Shown here one piece after another: positions 51,607 to 59,662 of a stretch of 64,000 nucleotides of DNA (positions are counted from its first letter, which is position 1; every line of letters begins with the position of its first letter). A model generated the notes under the pieces. The model worked only from the letters and a program-made list of their open reading frames with translations. It was not told where the DNA came from and did not search any database. The DNA comes from Bradyrhizobium sp. 195 (lineage in GTDB: Bacteria; Pseudomonadota; Alphaproteobacteria; Rhizobiales; Xanthobacteraceae). The stretch lies in NCBI RefSeq assembly GCF_023101665.1, contig NZ_CP082161.1, positions 248,001-312,000 of the forward strand. The letters are read 5' to 3'. The position numbers were made by a program, and so were the translations under genes.

Positions 51607-52770
51607 TCAGTCTTTGTCTTGGTTGGCTGTCGCCGACAGGCCGAGCAGGCCGGCCAGCGAGCGCTGATGGCCGGTGTCGATGGTGGCATAGACGCTCATG
51701 CCGGCCTTCAGCTTCCGCACGTATTTGTCGGTCTCGTCGAAATAGATGCGGATCGGCACGCGTTGCACCACCTTGACGAAATTGCCGGTGGCGTTTTGCG
51801 GCGGCAGGATCGCAAATTGCGCGCCGGTGCCGGGCGAAAGCGAGCCGATCTTGCCCTTGAAGACATGGTTCGGGAACGCGTCGACCTCGAGCGTGACGGG
51901 CTGTCCTTCGGTCACATAGGTGAGGTCGCTCTCCTTCGGATTGGCGTCGACCCAGGGGTGTGCGACGTCGATGATCGAAAACACCGGCGTGCCGGCAGCG
52001 ACATAGCGGCCGAGCTGGATCTGCTCGACCTGCGTCGCCACGCCATCCATCGGCGCGCGCAGCACGGCGTGGTCGAGGTTGCGCTGGGCATCGTCCAGCT
52101 TGGCTTTCGCCTGTGCGTAGGCCGGGAATTGCTCGAGCGGCAACGCGGGGTCGCCGAGCAATTGCGTCTTGGCGTTGGAAAGCTGCTGCTTGATGTATTG
52201 CGCCTGCGCGCCGGCAGTCACCAGCGCATTCGAGGCGTTGTCGAGATCGAGCTGCGAGCCGTAATTGTTCTTCACCAGCGCCTGCTTGCGCTCGACGTCG
52301 CGCTTTTTCAGATCGATGCCCTGCTGGGCCAGATCGAGCATGTCGCCATAGATCTTGATGTTGGCGACGAGGTTGTCATAGGTCGTGCGGGCCTGCGCGA
52401 GCTGCGCCTTGGCTTCGTCCACCGCGTGGCGAAACGGAACGGGGTCGATCTCGAACAGCTCGTCGCCCCGCTTGACGGACTGGCCTTCCTTCACGATGAC
52501 TTTCTGGATCTTGCCGGAGATGTCGGGCGTCACCAGCACCTTCTGCGCGCCGACATAGGCATCGTCAGTGCCGACATAGCGGCCGCCATTCAGATAGAAG
52601 GTGAGGCCGCCGATGACGGCGATCACAGGCAGCACGACCAGGAGCAGGAAGCGGCGGTAGCGGCGCAGGCCCGCCACCAGGCGGCGGCGCGGATCGGTGC
52701 CCGCTTTCTTGGTGGGTTTGCCGCTGTCGGTCTTCTGCTCGGGCTGGAACTTGAGGACTTGGTCAGCCAT
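51607..52770 (-). CDS. emrA: HlyD-family membrane fusion protein (EmrA-like)
   Basis: A 387-residue periplasmic adaptor: one N-terminal transmembrane segment near residues 40-60, the lipoyl half-motif DDAYVGAQKVLVTPDISGKIQKVIVKEGQSVKRGDELFEID, a long coiled hairpin in residues 115-225, and a second lipoyl half LDHAVLRAPMDGVATQV. It bridges EmrB to an outer-membrane channel. ATG 52770 overlaps the last codons of marR, indicating translational coupling. The C-terminal beta-barrel (VRKLKAGMSVYATIDT) is complete. Confidence 0.94.
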   Translation of the reverse strand: MADQVLKFQPEQKTDSGKPTKKAGTDPRRRLVAGLRRYRRFLLLVVLPVIAVIGGLTFYLNGGRYVGTDDAYVGAQKVLVTPDISGKIQKVIVKEGQSVKRGDELFEIDPVPFRHAVDEAKAQLAQARTTYDNLVANIKIYGDMLDLAQQGIDLKKRDVERKQALVKNNYGSQLDLDNASNALVTAGAQAQYIKQQLSNAKTQLLGDPALPLEQFPAYAQAKAKLDDAQRNLDHAVLRAPMDGVATQVEQIQLGRYVAAGTPVFSIIDVAHPWVDANPKESDLTYVTEGQPVTLEVDAFPNHVFKGKIGSLSPGTGAQFAILPPQNATGNFVKVVQRVPIRIYFDETDKYVRKLKAGMSVYATIDTGHQRSLAGLLGLSATANQDKD

Positions 52771-53245
52771 AGCGCTGCTCCTTACGTGCTTGCTCCGCGC
52801 CGCTGGTCTGGATCGCGGTGCGCACGTTCTCCTTGATGCTTTCGAGCTGAGTGAGGAGGCGATGGGCGTCCGCCGGCGTGATGCCGTCGAGCGCGTTGGC
52901 CGTCAGCTCCGACTTCAGCCCGCTCATCCGACCCAGCAATTGCCGGCCGGCTTTCCTGAGATACAGGCGCTTGACGCGGCGGTCCGAGGCATCGCTGCGG
53001 CGCTCGATCCAGTCGTTGTCGCAGAGCTTGTCGATCAGGCGGGTCAGCGTGATCGGCTGCATCTCGAGCAGTTCGGCGAGCTCCGACTGCTTCATGCCTT
53101 CGCTGCGCTCGACCTTGGCCAGCACCGCCCATTGGGCGCGGGTGATGCCGAACCGCGACGCCTCCTTGTCGGCATAGACGCGCAAGAGGCGGTAGAGCTC
53201 GCCCAGCGTAAACAGGAAGTTCTGGTCGACAGACCCGCGGCTCAT
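52763..53245 (-). CDS. MarR-family transcriptional regulator
   Basis: A 160-residue winged-helix protein: LGELYRLLRVYADKEASRFGITRAQWAVLAKVERSEGMKQSELAELLEMQPITLTRLIDKL contains the dimer helices and the recognition helix around residues 50-75, and a wing with RRSDASDRRVKRLYLRKAG follows. MarR proteins repress efflux operons and release DNA on binding phenolic ligands. Its stop overlaps the emrA start by 8 bp, so it is the first gene of the efflux operon and presumably autoregulates it. ATG 53245 is preferred; TTG/ATG options upstream reach 53272, inside the control region. Confidence 0.94.
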   Translation of the reverse strand: MSRGSVDQNFLFTLGELYRLLRVYADKEASRFGITRAQWAVLAKVERSEGMKQSELAELLEMQPITLTRLIDKLCDNDWIERRSDASDRRVKRLYLRKAGRQLLGRMSGLKSELTANALDGITPADAHRLLTQLESIKENVRTAIQTSGAEQARKEQRYG

Positions 53246-53259
53246 GAATTTGATCCCCA

Positions 53260-53289
53260 ATAAGCTTGGCATATAATAAGCAAGCTTAT
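53260..53289 (-). promoter_or_regulatory. Inverted repeat, likely MarR operator and promoter
   Basis: ATAAGCTTG (53260-53268) and CAAGCTTAT (53281-53289) form perfect 9-bp arms around a 12-bp AT-rich core that holds TTATTATAT on the minus strand, about 20 bp before marR. Binding of the regulator here would block transcription of marR-emrAB. Confidence 0.7.
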
Positions 53290-53402
53290 GATTATTTCAT
53301 GGCGGGTTTGCGCGATGCTGTCCCTCGGCAATGGCATGGCTGACCGCCGCATTGCTGGTCGTGCTTTGGGTTCCGCGGCCGAAATGCTAGAAGGTCGGCT
53401 GC

Positions 53403-53897
53403 ATGACCCCTGCTAAATCTGCCTTTCCCGCGCCCGATCACGATCACGGCCGCTGCACCGCGGATGCGCTGGCGCACGCCGAGGAGGTCTGCGAGCAGCG
53501 CGCGCAGAAATTCACGCCGATACGCCGCCAGGTGCTGGGCGCGCTGCTGTCCAGCCACCGCCCGCTCGGCGCCTATGAGGTGATCGACGAGCTTGCCAAA
53601 TCCATGTCGCGGCCGGCGCCGATCACGGTCTATCGCGCTCTCGATTTCCTGATGGCCAACGGCCTCGTGCATCGCATCGAAAGCCGCAACGCCTACCTCG
53701 CCTGTGCCGCCCACGACCACGACGCGACCTCGGCGGTGGCGTTCCTGATCTGCGAGCGCTGCGGCCTGGTCGGCGAGATCCCGTCCGCATCCTTCGCCGG
53801 GAATCTCAATGCCGCGGCACGCAGCTCAGGCTTTGCTCCCAAATTGTCCGTGGTGGAGATCACGGGCGTCTGCACCCATTGTCAGAAAGCTGCATAA
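53403..53897 (+). CDS. zur: Fur-family regulator, Zur type
   Basis: A 164-residue Fur-fold protein. The winged HTH contains TPIRRQVLGALLSSHRPLGAYEVIDELAK and PAPITVYRALDFLMANGLVHR, the recognition region of the family. Two CxxC pairs (CERC near residue 116 and CTHC near 157) form the structural zinc site, and ACAAHDHD near 100 adds metal ligands. The Ala/His-rich N-terminus (DHDHGRC) and the YEV-type helix fit Zur better than Fur or Irr. It should repress zinc uptake genes when zinc is plentiful. AGAAGG lies before ATG 53403. No znu genes are adjacent. Confidence 0.82.
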   Translation: MTPAKSAFPAPDHDHGRCTADALAHAEEVCEQRAQKFTPIRRQVLGALLSSHRPLGAYEVIDELAKSMSRPAPITVYRALDFLMANGLVHRIESRNAYLACAAHDHDATSAVAFLICERCGLVGEIPSASFAGNLNAAARSSGFAPKLSVVEITGVCTHCQKAA

Positions 53898-53933
53898 AGC
53901 AACAACGGCGCAAAGCCGGTTTTTCGGGAAGAC

Positions 53934-54887
53934 ATGTCCTCACCACAAGCCAACCTATCCGTCGCGCGTCCCCTCAGTGCCGGCGCCATTGCCCTGATGC
54001 TCATGCTGTGCCTGACCTGGGGCTTCAACCAGATCGCGGTGAAGCTGGTGCTGCCGGACATTCCGCCGATGCTCCAGGCCACGATCCGCTCGATGGGTGC
54101 GCTGCCGGTGCTGTTCATCATCGGCACGCTTCGCGGCGTCAAATTCTTCGAGAATGACGGCACGTGGAAGCCGGGCCTGGTCGCCGGGCTGATGTTCGGT
54201 ATCGAATTCGTGCTGATCTTTCAGGGGCTGCGCCTCACCTCCGCCTCTCGCGCGGTGGTGTTCCTCTACACCGCGCCGTTCTTCGTCGCGCTCGGCTCCT
54301 ATCAGGTGCTCGGCGAGCGGCTTGGCGCCTCGCAATGGCTGGGCCTCGCCATCAGCTTTGCCGGTGTCGCCCTCGCGATCGGCGTGCCGCAGCCCAATGT
54401 CGATTCGCATGTCCTGCTCGGCGACCTCATGATCGTCGGCGGCGCCGCGTTGTGGGCGGCGACGACGCTGGTTGCCAAGGGCACGAGGCTGCGGTTCGCC
54501 GCGCCCGAGAAGGCGCTGGGCTATCAGGTCGCCATTTCGATCCCGATCCTGGGGCTGGCGGCCTGGCTGTTCGGCGAGACCATCACGCACACGCCGGCGC
54601 CGCTGTCGCTCGGCCTGATGGCCTTCCAGGCGATCTGGGTGGTTGGAACCACGTTCACGCTTTGGTTCGCACTGGTGAAGGCTTATTCGGCCAGCAAATT
54701 GTCAGCTTTTACCTTCATCACCCCTTTGTTTGGCGTGGTGGGTAGCTATTTCATCATGCACGACACTTTGAGCCTGGCGTTCGGGGCCGCGGCTGTCCTT
54801 GTAATTGCTGGGCTTTTTCTGGTTAACCGTCCCAGCTCAACGGCTGCGGCGCCGCGCGATGCATTGCTGAACGTCACCAAAACCTGA
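53934..54887 (+). CDS. DMT-family (EamA) transporter
   Basis: A 317-residue protein with ten hydrophobic segments in two EamA repeats (about residues 18-140 and 155-295). LTWGFNQIAVKL near 26 and ASRAVVFLYTAPFFVALGSYQVLGERL near 100-126 are typical of drug/metabolite exporters. The cargo is unknown. GGGAAG lies before ATG 53934. It is 36 bp after the zur gene and 12 bp before ispG on the same strand; whether the three are co-transcribed is open. Confidence 0.9.
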   Translation: MSSPQANLSVARPLSAGAIALMLMLCLTWGFNQIAVKLVLPDIPPMLQATIRSMGALPVLFIIGTLRGVKFFENDGTWKPGLVAGLMFGIEFVLIFQGLRLTSASRAVVFLYTAPFFVALGSYQVLGERLGASQWLGLAISFAGVALAIGVPQPNVDSHVLLGDLMIVGGAALWAATTLVAKGTRLRFAAPEKALGYQVAISIPILGLAAWLFGETITHTPAPLSLGLMAFQAIWVVGTTFTLWFALVKAYSASKLSAFTFITPLFGVVGSYFIMHDTLSLAFGAAAVLVIAGLFLVNRPSSTAAAPRDALLNVTKT

Positions 54888-54899
54888 TATTTGGACCCC

Positions 54900-56183
54900 A
54901 TGAACAAGCCCGAAACCACCATCGATTCCGACATCGCGGGGCCCGCGCCACGCCATCACACCACCCAGGTCAAGGTCGGCGACGTCGCCGTCGGCGGCGG
55001 TGCGCCGATCGTCGTGCAGTCGATGACCAACACCGACACCGCCGACATCGACGGTACCATTGCCCAGGTTGCAGCGCTCGCGCGCGCCGGCTCCGAAATG
55101 GTCCGCATCACTGTGGACCGCGAGGAGGCCGCTGCCGCCGTCCCGCACATTCGCGATGGTCTCGCCAAGCGCGGTATCACCACGCCGCTGATCGGCGACT
55201 TTCACTATATCGGCCACAAGCTGCTCGCGGCCTATCCGGCCTGCGCCGAGGCGCTCGCCAAGTACCGCATCAATCCCGGCAATGTCGGCTTCAAGGACAA
55301 GCGCGACACCCAGTTCGCCGACATCATCGAGATCGCCAACAAGAACAACAAGCCGGTCCGTATCGGCGCCAATTGGGGCTCGCTCGACCAGGAGCTGCTG
55401 ACCAAGCTGATGGACGAGAATGCCGCGTCCGCCAATCCGCGCGACGTGCGCGCGGTGACGCGCGAGGCCATGGTACAGTCCGCGCTGCTTTCGGCCGCGC
55501 GCGCCGAAGAGCTCGGCATGCCCAAGGACCGCATCATCCTCTCCGCAAAGGTCTCGGCGGTGCAGGATCTCATCGCGGTCTACCAGGATCTCGCCAGCCG
55601 TTCCGATTATGCGATCCATCTCGGCCTGACCGAAGCCGGCATGGGTTCGAAGGGCATCGTGGCGTCGTCGGCCGCGCTCAGCATCCTGCTTCAGCAGGGC
55701 ATCGGCGATACCATCCGCATCTCGCTGACGCCGGAGCCCGGCGGCGACCGTACCCGTGAGGTGCAGGTCGGCCAGGAGCTGCTGCAGACCATGGGCTTCC
55801 GCACCTTCGTGCCGCTGGTGGCCGCGTGCCCCGGCTGCGGCCGTACCACCTCGACCACGTTCCAGGAGCTGGCCCGCTCGATCCAGGACTTCATCCGCGA
55901 CGAGATGCCGGCCTGGAAGACGAAATATCCTGGGGTCGAAGAGCTCAACGTCGCGGTGATGGGCTGCATCGTCAACGGCCCTGGCGAATCCAAGCACGCC
56001 AATATCGGCATCTCGCTGCCCGGAACCGGCGAAGCGCCGGCGGCACCGGTGTTCGTCGACGGCAAGAAGTTCCGCACGCTGCGCGGACCCACGATCTCCG
56101 CCGACTTCAAGGCGCTGGTGATTGACTACATCGACCAGCGCTACGGTCAGGGCGCCAAGGTGCCGGTGACGGCAGCGGAGTAA
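54900..56183 (+). CDS. ispG: 4-hydroxy-3-methylbut-2-enyl-diphosphate synthase (IspG/GcpE)
   Basis: A 427-residue enzyme of the MEP isoprenoid pathway. The TIM-barrel half starts with [15 protein letters not shown], and a C-terminal [4Fe-4S] half has CPGCGRTT near residue 310 and [11 protein letters not shown] near 355, giving three cluster cysteines. It reductively converts methylerythritol cyclodiphosphate to HMBPP in the cytosol. ATG 54900 is preferred over TTG 54891. A small repeat follows the stop codon. Confidence 0.97.
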   Translation: MNKPETTIDSDIAGPAPRHHTTQVKVGDVAVGGGAPIVVQSMTNTDTADIDGTIAQVAALARAGSEMVRITVDREEAAAAVPHIRDGLAKRGITTPLIGDFHYIGHKLLAAYPACAEALAKYRINPGNVGFKDKRDTQFADIIEIANKNNKPVRIGANWGSLDQELLTKLMDENAASANPRDVRAVTREAMVQSALLSAARAEELGMPKDRIILSAKVSAVQDLIAVYQDLASRSDYAIHLGLTEAGMGSKGIVASSAALSILLQQGIGDTIRISLTPEPGGDRTREVQVGQELLQTMGFRTFVPLVAACPGCGRTTSTTFQELARSIQDFIRDEMPAWKTKYPGVEELNVAVMGCIVNGPGESKHANIGISLPGTGEAPAAPVFVDGKKFRTLRGPTISADFKALVIDYIDQRYGQGAKVPVTAAE

Positions 56184-56208
56184 GCTGCGGTCATCACATC
56201 GCTGAATT

Positions 56209-56292
56209 CGTAGGGCGGATTAGCGCAAGCGTAATCCGCCTTATTTTTTGCGGACGCGAAGTGGCGGGTTACGCTTCGCTAACCCGCCCTAC
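56209..56292. repeat. Palindromic intergenic element, CGTAGGGCGGATTAGCG type
   Basis: Arms CGTAGGGCGGATTAGCG / CGCTAACCCGCCCTAC with GTAATCCGCC / GCGGGTTAC inside and an unpaired TTATTTTTTG core. Related in outline to family A. It lies between ispG and the TauD-like gene, ending 43 bp before the latter's start. Confidence 0.8.
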
Positions 56293-56335
56293 ATTGCTAC
56301 GATGTCTCCAATCAACAATGATCGGGAGACCCGCC

Positions 56336-57232
56336 ATGAGCTCACTCGCCGGCAAGCAGGGCCCGCGCTATCGCCACACGGCCGGGGACGGCGCGCCTTA
56401 CGAGACCATCGCGGTCGAAAAGCTCACGCCGATCATCGGTGCGGAAATTTCGGGCCTCGACATCGGGACGCTCGTCGAGGGCGACGCCCGCTCCAACCGG
56501 CAGATGGACGAGATCCACCGCGCGCTCGCCGAAAACCTCGTCATCTTCTTCCGCGACCAGACCATCACGCCAAAACAGCATCTCGCCTTCGGCCGCAAGT
56601 TCGGCGAGCTGCATTTCCATCCCGCCGCGCCGCATGAGGATGAAGACCCGGCCTTGATGAAGATCTACGCCGACAAGAACTCGCCGCGCGCCAACGGCGA
56701 GGGCTGGCACTCGGACGTGTCCTGCGATCTCGAGCCGCCGATGGGCTCGATCCTCTACATCAAGCAGTGCCCGCCGCGCGGCGGCGACACGCTGTTCGCC
56801 AACATGTACGCGGCTTACGAAGCGCTGTCGGACCGCATGAAGGCCTATCTCGACGGCCTCACCGCGCTGCACGACGGCGAGCCGATCTATCGTGGCCTTT
56901 ATGCGAACTACGGCGTCGCGGACAGGCCGAGCTATCCCCACGCAGAGCACCCGGTGGTGCGCACGCACCCGGTGACGGGCAAGAAGGCGCTCTACGTCAA
57001 CCGCGGCTTCACCCGCCACATCAACGGCATTCCGCGCGACGAGAGCGATGCGATGCTGGCCTATCTCTACCAGCACGCCGAAAATCCGCTGTTCCAGTGC
57101 CGCTTCCGCTGGACCGAGAATGCCATCGCCTTCTGGGACAACCGCTGCACCCAGCACCGCGCGATGTGGGACTACTGGCCGCACACGCGCTCGGGCACGC
57201 GCGTGACGGTCAAGGGGGAGCGGCCGGTTTAG
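56336..57232 (+). CDS. TauD/TfdA-family 2-oxoglutarate-dependent dioxygenase
   Basis: A 298-residue Fe(II)/2-oxoglutarate oxygenase. The metal triad is His and Asp in GWHSDVSCD near residue 124 and the later His in TQHRAMWDYW near 275; the Arg that binds 2-oxoglutarate is in RSGTRVTVKG near 290. This family hydroxylates taurine, alkylsulfonates, 2,4-D or similar substrates. GGGAG precedes ATG 56336. The Rieske oxygenase gene follows on the same strand across a repeat. Confidence 0.93.
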   Translation: MSSLAGKQGPRYRHTAGDGAPYETIAVEKLTPIIGAEISGLDIGTLVEGDARSNRQMDEIHRALAENLVIFFRDQTITPKQHLAFGRKFGELHFHPAAPHEDEDPALMKIYADKNSPRANGEGWHSDVSCDLEPPMGSILYIKQCPPRGGDTLFANMYAAYEALSDRMKAYLDGLTALHDGEPIYRGLYANYGVADRPSYPHAEHPVVRTHPVTGKKALYVNRGFTRHINGIPRDESDAMLAYLYQHAENPLFQCRFRWTENAIAFWDNRCTQHRAMWDYWPHTRSGTRVTVKGERPV

Positions 57233-57241
57233 GCGAGGTGC

Positions 57242-57333
57242 CGTAGGGTGGGCAAAGCGCAGCGTGCCCACGCGTCTGTCGCCATATCGCAAGGATCGTG
57301 GGCACGGCGCTTCGCGCCTTTGCCCACCCTACG
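57242..57333. repeat. Palindromic intergenic element, family A copy 4
   Basis: CGTAGGGTGGGCAAAG...CTTTGCCCACCCTACG arms with two GTGGGCA hairpins and a unique spacer of about 25 bp, as at 3932. It lies between the TauD-like gene and the Rieske oxygenase gene, which are on the same strand. Confidence 0.92.
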
Positions 57334-57411
57334 GCAGGATCTGTGCAGCTCCCGCGTTGACGTTCCAGCGATCCCGCGCCAATCTTCCCGAAAACATCGC
57401 GAGGATCAGCC

Positions 57412-58749
57412 ATGCTCCGCGCCGAGGACAACAGATTCCTGACCGAGGCCGGCCCTGGAACGGGCATGGGTGAATTGTTGCGCCGGTTCTGGATTCCCGT
57501 GGCTCTCTGCGAAGAGCTCCCCGAGCCCGACGGTGAGCCGAAGAAGATCATTGTGCTCGGCGAGGAGCTGCTCGCCTTCCGCGACTCCCGCGGCGTCGTC
57601 GGAATCATCGACCAATATTGCCCGCATCGCGGGGCCAATCTCTGGCTTGGGCGCGTTGAGGAATGCGGCATCCGCTGCGTCTATCACGGCTGGAAATTCG
57701 GCACCGATGGCCGCTGCCTGGACATGCCGACCTCCTATCCCGATCTCAACGCCAAGGACCTGATCCGCATCAAATCCTATCCGGTGCGCGAATGGGGCGA
57801 GATGATCTGGGCCTATATGGGTCCCGCCGACGCCATGCCTGAGCTGCCCGACCTCGAAATGGCACTGCTGCCGGCCTCGCATCGCTACGTCAGCAAGAAA
57901 TGGCAGGACTGCAACTGGGTGCAGGCGTTGGAAGGTTCGATCGACACCGCGCATTTCACCTTTGCCCATCTCTCCTTCGACAAGGAGGAGAGCGAGATCC
58001 TGGACATCAAGAAGCACTTTGTGAATCCGATCGCGCGGATGTCGAGCGATCACATGCGCTGGATCGCGGAGGATCCGCGCCCGGTGATCAAGATCAGTCC
58101 GCACGAGGCCGGGCTGACCATTGCCGGCGGCCGGCTTACGGGCGGCGACAACATCTACTGGCGCATCGCGCAGTTCCTGATGCCGTTCCACGCTTACGCG
58201 CCGAGCGCGATGCCGGGCGAAAACATCTTCGGGCAGACCTTCGTGCCGGTGACCGACACCAATTGCTGGATCTATACCTATGCCTGGAATCCGGAGCGGC
58301 CGCTGACGCAAGGAGAGCGCGACGCCTATGACCGCGGCAACGGCGTAATTGCGGAGGTCGACGACAATTACGTGCCGTTGCGTCACAAGGGCAACGACTA
58401 TCTGATCGACCGCAAGCTCCAGAAGACCAGGAGCTACACCGGCATCAAGGGCGTCTCCGAGCAGGACGCCGCCGTGCAGGACAGCCAGGGCCCGATCGCC
58501 GATCGCACCCGCGAGCATCTCGGGCCGACCGATCTCGGCATCATGCATTTCCGGAAAGTCGTGATGGAGCTGGCGCGGGCGCTCCAGCAGGGAGAACCGC
58601 CGCCGCAGGCCGCGCATCAGGACCGCTATGCGGTGCGCTCCGGTGCCTGCGTCACCAGCAAGTCCAAGGACCTGCCCGCCGTGATGCTGGAACGCTTCGG
58701 CGATGTCGCGGGCTTCGTCGGCCGTCCCAGGATAGCGGCAGCGGAGTAG
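57412..58749 (+). CDS. Rieske non-heme iron oxygenase, large subunit
   Basis: A 445-residue ring-hydroxylating oxygenase alpha subunit. The Rieske cluster ligands are CPHRG (Cys70, His72) and CVYHGWKF (Cys89, His92). The mononuclear iron site is GSIDTAHFTFAHL near residues 175-187 (Asp plus two His). It resembles phthalate 4,5-dioxygenase-type enzymes, which need a separate reductase. No reductase or ferredoxin gene is adjacent, so electrons must come from elsewhere. The substrate is probably an aromatic acid or ether; this is inference. ATG 57412 starts MLRAEDN. Confidence 0.9.
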   Translation: MLRAEDNRFLTEAGPGTGMGELLRRFWIPVALCEELPEPDGEPKKIIVLGEELLAFRDSRGVVGIIDQYCPHRGANLWLGRVEECGIRCVYHGWKFGTDGRCLDMPTSYPDLNAKDLIRIKSYPVREWGEMIWAYMGPADAMPELPDLEMALLPASHRYVSKKWQDCNWVQALEGSIDTAHFTFAHLSFDKEESEILDIKKHFVNPIARMSSDHMRWIAEDPRPVIKISPHEAGLTIAGGRLTGGDNIYWRIAQFLMPFHAYAPSAMPGENIFGQTFVPVTDTNCWIYTYAWNPERPLTQGERDAYDRGNGVIAEVDDNYVPLRHKGNDYLIDRKLQKTRSYTGIKGVSEQDAAVQDSQGPIADRTREHLGPTDLGIMHFRKVVMELARALQQGEPPPQAAHQDRYAVRSGACVTSKSKDLPAVMLERFGDVAGFVGRPRIAAAE

Positions 58750-58752
58750 CGC

Positions 58753-59565
58753 TTGGGGCAACCGCGGAGCATCATCGTCGGGCTGGTTGCGTCGGTCCTG
58801 CTATCGTCGCTTGCGGCTGTTGGCAGCAGCGAGGCCGTGAGCGCGCGAAAGATCGCAAGACCCAAGGCCAAGCCGCAGGTGTCGGCCGGATGTGAGATGC
58901 CCAAATTCCGGATCGTCGTGGACGTCGGGCACACCCCGGACTCCTACGGCGCGTTGAGCGCGCGCAATGATCCGGAGTTCGGCTTCAACTTCCGTCTCGC
59001 AAGACTCATCGCGGCGAAGCTTAAGTCCGAAGGCTTTGCCGCAACCCGGCTGCTCGTCACGGATGGCAAGGCGCGGCCGAGCCTGTTCAAGCGGGTCAGT
59101 GCCGCGAGTAACGGCCGCGCCGATCTCTTCCTGTCGATTCACCACGATTCGGTGCCGGACAAACTGCTCGAGACCTGGGAGTTCGACGGTGCGAAGAGCT
59201 ATTTCAGCGATCGCTTTTCCGGCCACTCGCTGTTCGTGTCGCAGCACAATCCGCACTTCGCCACCAGCCTGATGCTGGCCCGGATGATCGGTCGGCAGCT
59301 GAAAGAGCAGGGCCTGCACTATGCCAGCCAATACACCTTGCCGGTGATGGGCCGTTACCGGCGCCAGCTGCTCGACAAGGATTTCGGCGTGTACCGCTAT
59401 GACGGACTCGTCGTTCTCTCGCGGACGAGCAGTGCCGCAGTGCTGCTCGAAGCCGGTTCCATCATCAACCGCGACGAAGAAATGGCGATGAACTCGCCGG
59501 AGCGGCATGAGACGATTGCGGAGGCTGTGGCGGCGGCAATCGGGGAGTTTTGCGCAAGGCGGTAG
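58753..59565 (+). CDS. N-acetylmuramoyl-L-alanine amidase, exported (Amidase_3)
   Basis: A 270-residue protein with a signal peptide (VGLVASVLLSSLAAVGSSEA) and an Amidase_3 domain: the zinc ligands are His in VVDVGHTPDS near residue 56, Glu in the FNFRLARLI helix region, and His in LSIHHDSVPD near 131; the catalytic Glu is in AVLLEAGSIINRDEE near 238. It cleaves the peptide stem from glycan strands in the periplasm. The start is TTG 58753 with GGAG before it. It is 4 bp after the Rieske gene, but a functional link is not apparent. Confidence 0.9.
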   Translation: MGQPRSIIVGLVASVLLSSLAAVGSSEAVSARKIARPKAKPQVSAGCEMPKFRIVVDVGHTPDSYGALSARNDPEFGFNFRLARLIAAKLKSEGFAATRLLVTDGKARPSLFKRVSAASNGRADLFLSIHHDSVPDKLLETWEFDGAKSYFSDRFSGHSLFVSQHNPHFATSLMLARMIGRQLKEQGLHYASQYTLPVMGRYRRQLLDKDFGVYRYDGLVVLSRTSSAAVLLEAGSIINRDEEMAMNSPERHETIAEAVAAAIGEFCARR

Positions 59566-59576
59566 TCGGTTGGCAC

Positions 59577-59656
59577 CGTCATTGCGAGCGCAGCGAAGCA
59601 ATCCAGGATCTTTCCGTAGCGGCAGTCTGGATTGCTTCGCTGCGCTCGCAATGACG
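59577..59656. repeat. Palindromic intergenic element, family C copy 2
   Basis: Near-perfect inverted arms CGTCATTGCGAGCGCAGCG / CGCTGCGCTCGCAATGACG with AAGCAATCCAG / CTGGATTGCTT inside. It lies between the convergent amidase and antiporter genes. Confidence 0.92.
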
Positions 59657-59662
59657 AGGAGG

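Noticed and set aside
59571..59586. TGGCAC-N5-TTGC match to a sigma-54 promoter
   Set aside because: The TTGC half is the conserved arm of the family C repeat, and the only downstream gene on that strand is far away; the nearest gene runs the other way.
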